64,000 bases of DNA from assembly GCF_036373705.1 (NCBI RefSeq), contig NC_089856.1, positions 28,864,298 to 28,928,297 of the forward strand, written 5' to 3'. Shown in pieces: positions 1 to 31,054 of the stretch. Numbering within the stretch: position 1 is the first letter of the stretch; the number at the start of each line of letters is the position of its first letter. Below the pieces are notes generated by a model that worked only from the letters and a program-made list of their open reading frames with translations, ran no database searches and had not been told where the DNA came from. Source of the DNA: Amia ocellicauda. Taxonomy: Eukaryota > Chordata > Actinopteri > Amiiformes > Amiidae. Made by a program: the position numbers and the translations under genes.

Positions 1-53
1 GAGAATATACACGCACAATAAAAATCAGTCATAAGTTTTTAGTTGTAAAATGC

Positions 54-59
54 TTTATT
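54..59 (-). terminator. Polyadenylation signal of transferrin A
   Basis: The minus strand reads AATAAA about 130 nt past the stop codon at 186-188, in sequence that aligns with the same signal after copy B. Confidence 0.55.
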
Positions 60-185
60 GTTGTTTTGTTTGTGTGAAAAGTTTAAATCAAAACCTGTTG
101 TCCTTCACTAATTCAGTGGGGATTGGTAGCGTGTGCCCAGGGATGGTTATTTGGAAGGGACTCCTCAGTTCAGGTGACAATGGAT

Positions 186-11922
<11,737 letters not shown>

Positions 11923-12005
11923 GACGGCAGGCGGTGAGAGGAACACGAGTTACTACTGACTTACTCTTCCCCAGGTTGAGGAGATGGTCGTCTGCATACA
12001 GCTCT

Positions 12006-12013
12006 CTTTTATA
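12006..12013 (-). promoter_or_regulatory. TATA box of transferrin A
   Basis: The minus strand reads TATAAAAG, about 85 bp upstream of the start codon at 11922. Flanking sequence is shared with copy B. The box is predicted from sequence only. Confidence 0.6.
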
Positions 12014-12120
12014 GATAGCGACAGTGGGCTGAGCCAAAAAGTTTGGTCTTGATTTCCCAAGAGCCCTGGCACACATTAATGGACACTGTGAGAGTGGCAG
12101 GGAGGGGGAAGTTCCCAGCA

Positions 12121-13091
12121 CATTCTCCTGGAAATTCCATTAATTATGGGAACAGGGACTACCAAGCTATATTTAATTAAAAACATTTAATATTTAATTT
12201 TAAACAATTATATATATTATAGTTTGTATTAGTTGGAGTTTATATATATATATATATAAACTCCAACTAATACAGACTATTTTCATACATCTTATTATTT
12301 TTATTACATTAGGTCTATAGTATTGTTTCAATAATATGTTGGTACAGGAATATTCAATTAATATATTAATCTGTGAATAAACCTATTTGAAACTGTATTC
12401 TGTCTATAATCATAAACCTGTTTGTAGCTATTTTACCAAAGCACAGATATTGTGAGTGAAAGGTATTGTGAGTAACACTAAAACCAGCTTGCCAATCATA
12501 GCCTGTGTAATAGGGAACAGGCAGTTACTTTGTGTCCCATTTTTTGTTTTTTTGTTCTTGTAAAATCATGTTCTGTGGTTGTGTAAGGGAGTTAAATACA
12601 GCTGTTGACATGATCTGAGTTTTTTCCAAAATGTCTCAATAAAGACAAACATTGAGCTGTTATTTCTCAATACACATATCCACAGACAAAATAAAGTAAA
12701 TGAGGACTTGAGAGTACATTTAATTACTGAAGGAATAGGAGCTGGAAATAGAATATCTGTGCAAACTCCAATCACTGCGGTTTGCATGAACTGCCCCCAT
12801 TTTCAATGTCCTTTGGTCTTAATCAAATCACTCAGCAATCACCTGAAAATTGCCATTGCTTTGGAAGGAATGCCCTACACGGACGAAAATGATCCACTGA
12901 ACCCTATTCCAAACATTCAATAATTGTACATTAGTAAGCATGAGCATACCCTGATGGCCTGCTCTTTAATCCTTTTGTGAAAGGTGTATTTCAAATTTTC
13001 CAGAGAGGATAGTGTTCCATTAATCAGAAATATTATACATGGTTGAAATTATACATGGTTGGAATTTAACCATATCAAGTTTTCCCTTAAC
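12121..13091. other. Upstream flank of transferrin A, part of the tandem duplication
   Basis: Non-coding and AT-rich. It aligns with the flank upstream of copy B (30180-30230 and 31055-31850), so the duplicated segment extends about 1.1 kb beyond the gene. A near-perfect hairpin around a TA core lies at 12220-12280. Homology stops where the LTR-like block begins near 13092. Confidence 0.6.
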
Positions 13092-13447
13092 TGTGTAGCA
13101 CCCACTATGAGCTACATGTGACTACACCACCCTCTAGTTTGGTACAGGAGAAGAGGATTTCTTGAGAATCAAGGTCTTAGAATGATGTGCATCGGGGAGA
13201 AGTTGTCAAACTGTATGATTTAAGTTTCTTTTTCCTTATCTATGCATTAGCCTGGAAACTGTCAGCCGTAAAGAAATATCTTCTGCTTAGCCTGCTTAAA
13301 AGATAACATAGAAATAACTTAATTATAACCACACTTTTGCTTACTTTTGTGCTTCAAATTCTCTGTCTTTATTGTATCGAGTCAGAGTAACTTTGTATTG
13401 TTTTCGTTTCACTTCTCCACGCTGGGTGAAATAAAGCCATTACAACA
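13092..13447 (+). mobile_element. LTR-like block
   Basis: Begins TGTGTAGCACCC and ends ACAACA, with a polyadenylation-like AATAAAG near its end, which fits an LTR of about 355 bp. No second LTR and no matching target duplication were found. It stands at the exact point where homology between the two transferrin flanks stops, and gypsy sequence follows downstream. Confidence 0.4.
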
Positions 13448-13529
13448 AATGCACTAACCTGATTGAAGGCTGAGTTTCTTCCATACTGCTATGTGTTGCT
13501 GTTCCTCTATTCTTCCTCATGCCCGGTCA

Positions 13530-13910
13530 TCACAGCACAGGTCTCTTCCGGCAGAGCCTCACTATCGCTGCCTGCTCGTAGAGGACACCCCTGCTCCACC
13601 CGTTGAATCTCTGTTTCATCACCGAGAGCTGTTGCTGGGCCCCATACACCAGCTCTATGTATGCTCCCTCTCGCCAGGCCTCCTCACTGTTGCGGTGCTG
13701 CTGCTCTGAGTCACTGTCGCTCTCCATCTTGAGGCGGGGACTTGTCGTCACCCTGCTACTTCTGGGCCTGTCTCGCTGACTATGCAGCTGCAGGGACTCA
13801 CTCAGCAGCTTGGTATCTTCTTGTGGCAGGGGCTCATCACTGGCACACAGCTTGAACTGTTTCCTTGTGGGAAACTGGGCACCCCTATTTACACTGACCA
13901 GCTCCCCCAA
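13530..13910 (-). other. Open frame, possible retroelement gag-like remnant
   Basis: A 126-codon minus-strand frame rich in charged residues (ESDSDSEQQHRNSEEAWREG). It lies between the LTR-like block and gypsy sequence but in the opposite orientation to the latter. No domain is recognised, and it may be a retroelement leftover rather than a host gene. Confidence 0.25.
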
Positions 13911-14339
13911 CCACAGCGCCCCTCATGTTCCCACATGGGGTTAATCCATGAGCCTGGTAGACCCCACAATTTCCACTAAATTACAGAACTGACAGAGACA
14001 CACACACTGTGTATGTATATATAAATATATATATATATAAAGTTTTGGGTAAAGAATACATGAGTGCTTAGTAGTTTGCTTAAAACTTTCAAACCTTAAT
14101 ATAACCATCCACATCCTTATCTTTATTCACACGAGAACAAGTGTCTTTGACCCATAGTTCAACGTTATATTTGCTCTCACATGAGACTTTTCAGTCAGTG
14201 TGGCCTTCAAAAACAAAAATGGCAAAATGACAACGTTGTTTGGAGTTTTGTTTTTAACAAAAAATCTAAAGCAACAAACCGAACCTGACACTACTTCTGT
14301 AGAGAGTGTCAACAGTAACGAGAGCGACCAGCTTCTAGC

Positions 14340-16430
14340 AGCCGGGGTCAGAATGAAGTGGTATTATGATGTCAGAGGACAAGGAAGAGACTTTGAAGCA
14401 GGAGAGCACGTCTGGATTTATGCGCCCAGGAGGCGCAAGGGCCGGTGTCCCAAACTGGACAGCGAATGAGTGGGCCCCGCGAGATCCTAGAGCGAGTGGG
14501 AGAGGTGGTGTACCGGGTGCAGATGCCACAAGGTGGAAGAAAAGTTGTACTGCACCGGGATCACCTGGCCCCTTATCATGAGGGACCCTCTTCTGCTACC
14601 CCAGACTCCAGAGGTCGGCCCTCACATTTGACAGGGAATCATCAGAGAACTCGCGGCCACCCTTGCAACCATCCTGAACCAGATAATCAGCCTGGGAACC
14701 CCATCCATTGCTCCCCAAGGAAAGCCCCGCATTCTCACGGGCCAGCTACACCGGACACAACAGGGGCTCAGCTTGAGCGGTGCCAGAAGGCTGTCAATCT
14801 GGCCTCAGTTCTGGAGGGCTCTGCTGCGCAGACACTGTGAGACCTGAGCCGGGAGCAGAGGACTGATGGGACCGCATTCATCGCTGCACTGACCCGAAGC
14901 TTTGGCAACCCAGAACTAAAAGCTATTGGAGCAACTGAGCCACAGAGAGCAAGCAAGAGGAGAGAGACTGGGAGTCCTAGCGGCAGATATTGCTTACTTA
15001 GCCCAAAGAGTGTATAAAGATCTCCCTATAGAAGCCATCCAGTGCCAGGCGTTGAATGCCTTTCTACGGAGCTTGCGTCCCATACAGTTACGGCAGCAAG
15101 TATGCCTGACCGAGCCAAGCTCCATAGAAGAAGCCCTGAGCTGGGCAATGATGGTCAAAGATGTTCTGGGCAAAGAGGAACCGAGTCGTCCTCTGGGTGC
15201 TCACCGACCAGTGAGGGTGCTCAGTGCAGACCGAAGGGAGCCTGGCTGGAGCAGCTTCAGTCTTCCGACTTCACTGTGCAGCACAGGGCCAGTGAGCATC
15301 ACATCAACGCTGACGCCTTGTCCCGGCGTCCTTGCCATCCTACCAACTGCACACACTGCAGTAAAAGAGATGGCACGGAGGGAGAACTCACAGGAGACCA
15401 GTGTCTGCAGGAGGAGGAACTCAGCTGCTGGGAAGTCTCAATTGTCCCCTCGGAGGATTGGCGCGCAGCTCAGGAAAGGGACCCAGACCTCTGGCCTGTC
15501 TTCAGCTGGATACAACGGGGCCAACAGCCATCATGGGAACACATCGCTGACCAGTCTGAAGCCACTAAGGGACACTGGTCCTTATGAAACTGCTTGGCAC
15601 TGAGGGATGGGGTCCTGCAGAAATGGTGGCGTGATTCAGCTGGGAGAGCCGACCACTGGCAGGTTATTATGCCCCAGGAATTGAAGGAACTAGTGCTTCA
15701 AGTTAACCATGGGGCAGTGGGGACCGGGCATTATGTGGTGGCCAAGACCCTCTCCTGCGACAGAGGTACTACTGGGGATGCTGTCGGAGAGATGTAGAGG
15801 ATTTCTGTCGCCGCTGTGACCTCTTGCTCAGTTGCAGCCACTTTGGACAGGGAGCCCCCTAGAACAAGTGGGTGTTGACATTCTGGGCCCCTTTCCGGTC
15901 TCCAGCCGGGGAAATCGTTTTGTGCTGGTTGCAATGGATTACTTCATTAACTGGCCTGAGGCGTATGCAATCCCTAACCAGGAGGTGGAGACAGTTGCTG
16001 ATGCACTCCTGGAAGGATTCTTTACACTCTTCGGAGCCCCCTTGGAACTGCATTCTGACCAGGGGCGCAACTTCGAATCCCGAGTAATGGAGGTGCTGTG
16101 TAAACTGTCAGGAAGACATGCACTACCCCTCTTCAACCTCAGAGTGACGGGCTGGTCGAGCGGTTTAACCGCATGCTGTCAGCACTGCTGGCCATTGTGA
16201 CCTCCAAGCACCAGCAGGACTTGGGACGCCCACCTGCTTGTTGTCCTCATGGCTGCCCGGAGTGCAGTCCAGGAGAGCACAAACTGCACCCCAGCCATAC
16301 TTATGCTGGGGAGAGAGTTACACACCCGGGCCCAGCTGCTGTTTGGCTGCCCACCAGTCCCCTCTGCTGAATGCACTGGTCCTGAGTACACTCAACGCTT
16401 GGAGACAGCACACCAATATGCCCGGGAACC
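14340..16430 (+). mobile_element. Scrambled and deleted Ty3/gypsy retrotransposon
   Basis: Plus-strand pieces appear in an abnormal order. The C-terminal end of pol (about 14350-14600, ending VVLHRDHLAPYH) comes first. Gag follows (about 14770-15200, with RLGVLAADIAYLAQRVYKDL). It jumps directly to the end of RNase H (about 15240-15345, ASEHHINADALSRRPC) and then integrase (about 15600-16430, with VGVDILGPFPVSSRGNRFVL and LHSDQGRNFES). Protease, reverse transcriptase and most of RNase H are gone. Integrase breaks off at 16430 at about the point where the 14350 piece would continue. Stops and frameshifts interrupt all parts, so it is dead. Confidence 0.8.
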
Positions 16431-18063
16431 AGGGCCGGCCCTGACCAATTTGATGCCCTAGCCAAGATTTTAGCTGGTGCCCCTTGCATCGCAGCCAATT
16501 CCACCACTGATCATTGTGTTCATACACACACACAGAAACTGCATAGCTTTATGTCTTTGAGATTTTCTTTATTTTAGAAACAAACCCACAAAATAAACAG
16601 TATTAAAGAAACAAGTGACATAAAACATTATAAATACAATATAAATAAGAATATTGCACAAATATTAAAATATATTTTAAAATATTACAGACACCTTAGT
16701 GCAATATGCATAATATTGCTTTGTCTTGCCTTTCTTGCAGCAAACAAGTGACATAAAACGAATTATAAAGAAGTGGATGGTTCGTGCAGCACACTTGAAA
16801 AAGTGTATTTCTCAAAATGATGTTATAGGTAATGGAGGTTGATGAAAGAGTAAAATAGCTGATCGTTCAAAAGGTGTGATCATTGTGGGGCATCGGTAAA
16901 AATGCACAATTATCATTCATTCCAAACAGAGTCCCTTTATTGCATCACTAGCACTGTATCCAAAACGGTGTCTTCAGTCATTGTAATATTAAGTTTGATG
17001 AATATGCATTTGTGGTTCTACAAAGAAATATCAATAATATAAATCAGTCGTAAAATAATCAATATAGCCAATAATCATACAAAGAATAATAATATAAATA
17101 TACACAGTTCTGACAGCAGAGCTAATATACTCAAATGACTTTACATGCAGCATAAATTCAAACCTATGGATCTGCTATCTTACTACAGCTGGATGCTGAA
17201 AAATTACCTTAACCAAGGTTAAATCTTATAAACTTACAACCGTTATACATATCGATAATACGCTGTCTTCAATTCAATAAACATGTAAACAATAGACAAC
17301 GGTAATAAATAATATATTATAAATCAACGCAGTTTGTATTACGACCGCATGGTGAGGCTGGCTGGCTAACAGATTAGCATTGCTATTCTCAATATGAGCG
17401 GCCATAACTTATACCAAACAAACAAACATTTACATTTTGCTGCATGCACACAATCATATAAATAATGAACAATTACTCTCTGTTTTGTAGACCTAAACTA
17501 TAACTTTTCCAGCACCAACCTACACATAAACCTTACTTTCAGAACTCAGGAAGTGTATTAAAGGCGCGGCAGTTCGGCGCTCCGATTGGCTGATTGTTAA
17601 GGGCCGGCAATGGAGCAAAAACGTATAAAAACGTGAAGTTAAGCGAGTCACTACAAGAGCAATTTCCACTGCCCTTCAAAACATTATAGGTTAGGTTATT
17701 CCCCAAACACCTGAATAGTCTTTCCAACATTCCCTAATGAATTTAAGGTCAAAGTAACTGATATTAACTCTAGCTAGGTATTTAAATGAGTGAACGTTAC
17801 TAGTATCGTCCAAAGTAAGCTGGCGAGTAGTAACACTGCTCCAACGGCAACTATGCAATTAGATACACTATTCATTCATCACATCACTTCTGTCCTAATC
17901 CTGTTTTTCCTCCTCTTCTCTTCTTATTTTTCTTCCCTGGACACCAGAGGACTTTGGTCTTTTTGACATGGTTTGAAGTGACTACTGATGCTAATTGATC
18001 ATGTTTCGTGTTCAATGTCACTCACCCAATTTCCTATTCTGCCTAAGCCACGGGCCGGCCCTG
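16430..18063. mobile_element. Candidate non-autonomous DNA transposon with 12-bp terminal repeats
   Basis: Both ends read CAGGGCCGGCCC inwards (16430-16441 and 18063-18052). The 1634-bp interior has no long reading frame. Near 17565-17640 there is a promoter-like stretch (CCGATTGG, GTATAAAAAC). I found no target duplication (left CCGGGAAC, right TCCACAAG), so the superfamily is unassigned; hAT-like is possible. Confidence 0.45.
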
Positions 18064-18310
18064 TCCACAAGCACTAATTATAGATGCAAACTCTGTCTTT
18101 TTGGAAGGAAGTTTTACTCTAATCAGCACACTATGCAGGTTCAAACAAATAAGAAAACTCCTATAGGTACACAAAAAACATTTACAGAGGAGAATTATGG
18201 ATTAAGGTGGAGTAAATGGGTCCTCAACACCAACAATATGCTAAAGGTAATTGTAAATTGGTTTCTTCCAAGTCTAATAGGGAATACTGGTCAACCAGAA
18301 ACAGTTAGAA

Positions 18311-19990
18311 AGAACATAAGAACATAAGAAAGTTTACAAACGAGAGGAGGCCATTCGACCCATCGTGCTCGCTTTGGTGTCCATTAATAACTGAGTGATC
18401 CAAGGATCCTATCCAGTCTGATTTTAAATGTTCCCAAATTTTCAGCTTCACATGGAGTTTGTTGCAGATTGTGACAACTCTCTGTATGAAGAAGTGTCTC
18501 CTTTGAATGTCTTGAACCCAATTTCCATTTGTCTCCCCAGGTGCGTGTGTCCATTGCTGATCTGGAAAAGTTCCTCTGGTTTGATGTGGTCGATGCCTTT
18601 CATGATTTTGAAGACTTGAATCAAGTCCCCACGTAGTCTCTTCTGTTCCAGGGTGAAAAGGTTCAGTTCCCTCAGTCTCTCAGAGTAGGACATTCCCTTC
18701 AGACCTGGAATAAGTCTGGTTGCTCTTCTCTGAACTGCCCCTAGAGCAGCGATATCTTTCTTGAAGTGTGGAGCCCAGAACTGTACACAGTATCCAGATG
18801 AGGTTTAATAGTGCATTGCACAGTCTGAACATTACTGCCCTTGTTCTCAATTCTACACTTTTGACAATATACCCTAGTATTCTGTTTGCCTTTTTTATTG
18901 CTTCCCGACATTGTTTGGATGGAGAAAGTGAGGAGTCCACATAGACTCCTAGGTCTTTCTCATGCGATACTTCATCTAGATCTGTACCTCCCATAGTGTA
19001 ATTATAGTGGACATTTTTGTTACCTGCACTTGTCCACATTGAATTTCATAACTGAATATTATCTAAGTCCCTTTGAATAACCTGTGCTGCCGAGATTGTA
19101 TTTGCTGAACCACCAATTTTGTATCATCTGCAAGTTTGCTAACTATCCAAATATAGATTAGAAAAAGCAAAGGCCATAGTACTGATCCCTGTGGAACTCC
19201 ACTAACAGCTGCACTCCAGTTAGAAGCGACTCCTCTAATCGACACCCTCTGTTTCCTATACATCAACCAGTTCATAATCCATCTACTTACATTACCCTGA
19301 ATGCCTACAGCATCCAATTTGAGGATCAGTCTTTGGTGTGGAACCTTATCAAAAGCTTTTTGAAAATCTAAGTATATCAGATCATATGCTTTCACATTAA
19401 CTACAGCTGCAGTTGCATGTTAAAAAAAATCTAATAAATTAGTAAGACGTGATCTGCCTCATCTAAACCCGTGTTGGTATCTCCAAGAATATGGTTTTCA
19501 TTAAAATGCTCCTCTATTTTCTGTCTAATCATTTTTTCCAACATTTTACAGGTGATGCAGGTGAGACTGATTGGTCTGTAATTTCCTGGCTCAGTTTTGT
19601 CCCCTTTCTTGTGGATTGGTATGACATTTGCCGTCTTCCAGTCAGTTGGCACATCCCCTGTTCTAAGTGTCATTTGGAATATTTGAGTTAGTGGCCTATA
19701 AATAATTTCCCTCATTTCTTTAAGTACTGTTGGAAATATACCATCTGGCCCAGGTGATTTGTTTGTTTTTAATTCTGCTAGTCCCTTTAGTACCTCCTCC
19801 TCATTTATCCTGATCTCTCTTAGGGTTTGACTGGACTGGTTGTTAACCTGTGGCATGTTATCAATTTTTTCTTTTGTGAAAACCTCTGTGAAATATTCAT
19901 TTAGAACATTTGCCACATCTTTTTCATTTTCCAAGATACTTCAATTTTTGCCCTTTATCTGTTTCACTTCCTCCGTTATTGACCTCTTGC
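18311..19990 (-). mobile_element. 5'-truncated LINE (CR1/Rex1-like reverse transcriptase)
   Basis: The minus strand encodes non-LTR reverse transcriptase in broken pieces: 19934-19431 (SPGPDG, NYRPISLTC), 19395-19063 (FQKAFDKVPHQRL, SGVPQGSVLWPLLF, ADDTKLV), 19039-18680 and 18693-18448. Frameshifts lie near 19400, 19050 and 18690. The 3' end carries (ACATAAGA)n followed by a conserved tail, as in CR1/Rex1-type LINEs of non-teleost and teleost fish. Its 5' end runs into a Tc1 fragment near 19985. The clade is assigned from motif style only. Confidence 0.8.
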
Positions 19991-20945
19991 TGATGTTGAG
20001 ATCAGGGCTCTGTGGGGGCCATACCATCACTTCCAGGACTCCTTGTTCTTCTTTACGCTGAAGATAGTTCTTAATGACTGTTGCTTTATGTTTGGGGTCT
20101 TTGTCATGTTGCAGAATAAATTTGGGGCCCATCAGATGCCTCCCTGATGGTATTGCATGATGGATAAGTATCTGCCTGTACTTCTCAGCATTGAGGAGAC
20201 CATTAATTCCATTAATTCCAAATCCCCAACTCCATTTGCAGAAATGCAGCCCCAAACTTGCAAGGAACTTCCACCATGCTTCACTGTTGCCTGCAGACAT
20301 TCATTCGTGTACTGCTCTCCAGCCCTTCGGCGAACAATTGCCTTCTGCTACAGCCAAATATTTTACATTTTGACTCATCAGTCCAGAGCACCTGCTGCCA
20401 TTTTCTGAACCCCAGTTCTTGTGTTTTCATGCATAGTTGAGTCGCTTGGCCTTGTTGCCACGTTGGAGGTATGGCTTTTTGGCTGCAAGTCTTCCATGAA
20501 GGCCACTTCTGACCAGACTTCTCCGGACAGTAGATGGGTGTACCAGGGTCCTACTGTTTTCTGCCATTTCTGAGCCGATGGCACTGCTGGACATCTTCCT
20601 GTTGGGAAGGGAAGTAAGCATGATGTGTCTTTCATCTGCTGCAGTAAGTTTCCTTGGCCGAACACTGCCTCTACAGTCCTCAACGTTGCCCGTTTCTTTG
20701 TGCTTCTTCAAAAGAGCTTGGACAGCACATCTGGAAACCCCTGTCTGCCTTGAAATGTCTGCCTGGGAGAGACCTTGCTGATGCAGTATAACTACCTTGT
20801 GTCTTGTTGCTGTGCTCAGTCTTTCCATGGTGTATGACTTTTGACAATAAACTGTCTTCAGCAACCTCACCTTGTTGCTGAGTTTGGCTGATCCTCACCC
20901 AGTTTTATTCCTCCTACACAGCTGTTTCTGTTTCAGTTAATGATT
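19985..20945 (-). mobile_element. Tc1-like transposon fragment, N-terminal two thirds (family 5)
   Basis: Transposase pieces on the minus strand: 20870-20427 (helix-turn-helix region, VVILHQQGLSQADISRQTGV) and about 20300-19985 (ILQHDKDPKHKATV, WPPQSPDLN). It is cut by the LINE before the catalytic Glu. The same family supplies the piece in transferrin A intron 14. Confidence 0.8.
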
Positions 20946-21029
20946 GTGTTTCAACCTACATATTGAATTGATGATCATTAGCACCTGTTTGGTATAATTG
21001 TTTAATTATAGACCTGACTATATGCCTAC

Positions 21030-21200
21030 AAGATCCCTGACTTTGTGCAAGTGTACCTAGAAGAATTTATGCCGTTTTGATTTTTCTTCTGTTCACTCAC
21101 TTTGGATTTTGTTAATTGATACATATAATCTATTAACATGTCTATTTTTTAAAGCATTCTTACTTTACAGCATTTTTTCATACCTGCCTAAGCACAGTAC
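21030..21200 (+). mobile_element. Tc1 family-5 3' end in opposite orientation
   Basis: Matches 1397-1580, including GTACCTAGAAGAATT and the downstream tail. It lies head-on to the fragment at 19985-20945, so the two are not one simple insertion. Confidence 0.6.
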
Positions 21201-22740
21201 TGTACATATCCTCTTTTTCAATTATTTAAATATTTACTTAATTCACAGTCAGATTTGTACATACTATTTTCCTTTTGGTTTTGTAATCAGTGATCCACAC
21301 ATGTGATCCACACATGCAATATTAAACCACTCTAAGTAATGTTAGTCACATGGTACACTTTTAACTCATGTCTGTGTAGGTTTTAGGACAGGCTGGGTAA
21401 ATGTTTCAAAGTTGATGGCCAGAGAAAGAGTGGTACCAGCTTGTAGTGGATTTCTAGCCAGCTGCACACGCAGTGATTGAGGGCTGAGCAGGGAGCATCT
21501 GTCACTATTTGAGGGGGCAACTGAGGCCAGTGCTCCTGCAATTGTCAGTGCTTTGAAAACATCCAAATGCAGTAGATCCCCGAATAACATACACGACACT
21601 GGTAAGGATGAATACAAGACTACAGCTGTGTTTACAGGTGTGATATTTGTATTTAATAAATGCCTTGAAGCATGACATACACTATGATAATACAGGTGCA
21701 GTCTACATTGTTCCAAATAAATGAATGAAGGGGTCAGCCTCTTTGCATCAAGCTTTAGTGTGGGTGTCAAAACTATCCCCTGACCAATAAAAAAATCTTT
21801 AGTGCCTATTGTATGATAGGTACACTTAATTCAGTAATGTTTTTGAGTGATTGACAATGTTGTTATATAACAGTGAGCAGTCAAGGAGAGAATCATTTTA
21901 CAAGCAAATTCACAGTACTTGTAAGTACCTATCTATTTGATTTACTAAATGATAAAGTAAAACTATATGTTCTGAGTAGGCTTTTTCCATTGCTGTCATG
22001 TATTTTAAGTGACTGGCCAGTGGCATAACAGTACTTAAACTGGCTTACCTCTAGTCACCCTGTCACTGTCACACCTGCCTGGGTTCTCTATACAGAGTGG
22101 CTCACCTGCGCTGTAATCAGGTGTGAGTGTGTGTGTGTGAGAGAGACTCTGTGTGTTCTTCCTGCAATGAATGCAAGCTACGTGAATTAGACAGCAGATG
22201 GCACCCTTCCGCGCCCTCCCTGCACTCCCTTTCTCCCTCTCTCTGTAAGCGCTGTCCTCTTCCCCTCTCCTCTCTCTCTGCGTTTTCTTTCATATCTCTT
22301 CTGTCAGTTTTTCTCTGCCTCCCTCCCATAGCATGGTGCCACCACTAGCAAGGGTTAACTACACAACTGAGCACAGTTCATTTCCCTACTTAAAAAAGGG
22401 CAATAACATGCAGTGCAAATTATTATAACCAAACACCTTGTAACTTGCATCAATAATACTGCCAAAACAATTACATTTACCAATGAGGAATTTGAAATTA
22501 AAATGAATAGGATTTTGTTTCCATTTAGACATGCACACAATATGGAAAATAACTTTAAGAGCTCCATCTTAACTAGCAATACTGTAAAGGGACTCTCTAG
22601 ATGTGGATGCTCTGAAGCTGACCTGAATACTCCATAAGCATCTTGTAAAACAGTGTCATCTATGTTTGTACTGAGTTTCTGAAGCGTATTTTGAAATTTT
22701 ACGAAAATAACTGAACACTGGTTAACTATAAAATATACAC
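21201..22740. other. Spacer between mobile-element cluster and transferrin B
   Basis: No gene recognised. It contains a GT/GA microsatellite at 22122-22148 and CT-rich sequence to 22325. Homology with the 3' flank of copy A resumes near 22730. Confidence 0.5.
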
Positions 22741-22783
22741 ACACAACAAAAATCACGGTCACAAGTTTTGAGTTGGAAAACAC

Positions 22784-22789
22784 TTTATT
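22784..22789 (-). terminator. Polyadenylation signal of transferrin B
   Basis: The minus strand reads AATAAA about 125 nt beyond the stop codon at 22914-22916. Confidence 0.55.
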
Positions 22790-22913
22790 TCTTGATTTGT
22801 TGGGAAATGTTTCAATCAAAACCCATCTTCCTTCACTAATTCAGTGGGGATTGGTAGCATGTGCCCAGGGATGGATATTTGAAAGGCACTCCTCAGTTCA
22901 GGTAACAATGGAT

Positions 22914-30001
<7,088 letters not shown>

Positions 30002-30059
30002 GGCGGCTGACGGTGAGAGGAACACAAGTTACTACTGACTTACTCTTCCCCAGATGACC

Positions 30060-30068
30060 CTTTTATAG
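30060..30068 (-). promoter_or_regulatory. TATA box of transferrin B
   Basis: The minus strand reads CTATAAAAG, about 60 bp upstream of the start codon at 30001. The stretch between box and start is roughly 25 bp shorter than in copy A, so the 5' leader differs between the two genes. Confidence 0.6.
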
Positions 30069-30239
30069 ATAGCAACAGTGGGCTGAGCCAAAAAATAAGT
30101 TTGGTCTTGATTTCCCAAGAGCCCTGGCACACATTAATGGACACTGTGAGAATGGCAGGGAGGGGGAAGTTCCCAGCACATTCTCCTGGATATACCATTC
30201 ATTATGGGACTATCAAGGCACATCACCTACATTAACAGC

Positions 30240-31045
30240 TATAGCGCGCCAAATGTAAAACAGCACTCACTTTTTTGTGAGTGTGTTTTTCCACAGATTT
30301 AACTTAAATCACGTTTATAAATATTTCATTTTTTTTAATAAATACTAAAATAAATTTGAAATCCCTGTTTTGAAAAATAAATATTTATCTTTTGACTAAA
30401 TATTTAGCTAAATCCTAAATATGGTCTTTGCGAACTAAACATTAAGCGTACTTATTAATAAGTATTTAACTTAAATCACACAATAAATAGATATAGGTTT
30501 TTAAATAAATGTTTAGTTTAAATCGAAATGTTATATCGAAATCGAAATGTTAAATCGAAATCGATATGTTACATCTATATCTCAATGTTACATCTATATC
30601 TCAATGTTATATCTAAATATTAAATCTAAATGTTAAATCTATGTTACATCCAAATCTAAATCTAAATGTAACCTTTGCATGTTAGCTATACATTTATTTT
30701 GAAAAGTCCAGTTTTAAGATTTAGATTTAATATTTAGATTTAGATTGAGATTTACTATTTTGATTTATTTATGTAAAAGCTATATGTTTATTTTGTGACT
30801 CGGATTTAAGTTGAATATTTATTTCAAAGTTAAATGTTTAGTTTGCAAGGCCCATTTTTAAGATTTAGCGAACTATTTAGTCAAACAATAAATACTTATT
30901 TTTCTAAACAGATTAATTAAGTATTTATAAATGTGGGGCAATGCCTTAAGTATTTACTAAATCTGGAAAAACAAAAGATTTTAGTTAAATCTGTGGAAAA
31001 GACACCTGAAAAGAAAAGTGTATGCAGTTTTACATTTGGCATCTC
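30240..31045. mobile_element. Foldback (long inverted repeat) element upstream of transferrin B
   Basis: An 806-bp element flanked by the direct repeat ATTAACAGC (30231-30239 and 31046-31054). Its ends pair as CCAAATGTAAAAC inverted repeats. The arms stay alignable inwards for roughly 350 bp (for example GACTAAATATTTAGCTAAATC on the left against the complement of 30860-30890), so nearly the whole element could fold back. The centre is built of AAATCTAAATGTTA-like units. The equivalent flank of copy A lacks it. It has no coding capacity. Confidence 0.75.
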
Positions 31046-31054
31046 ATTAACAGC

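Noticed and set aside
22117-22348. Arg/Glu- or Ser/Leu-rich frames
   Set aside because: They are low-complexity CT-rich sequence read in two directions.
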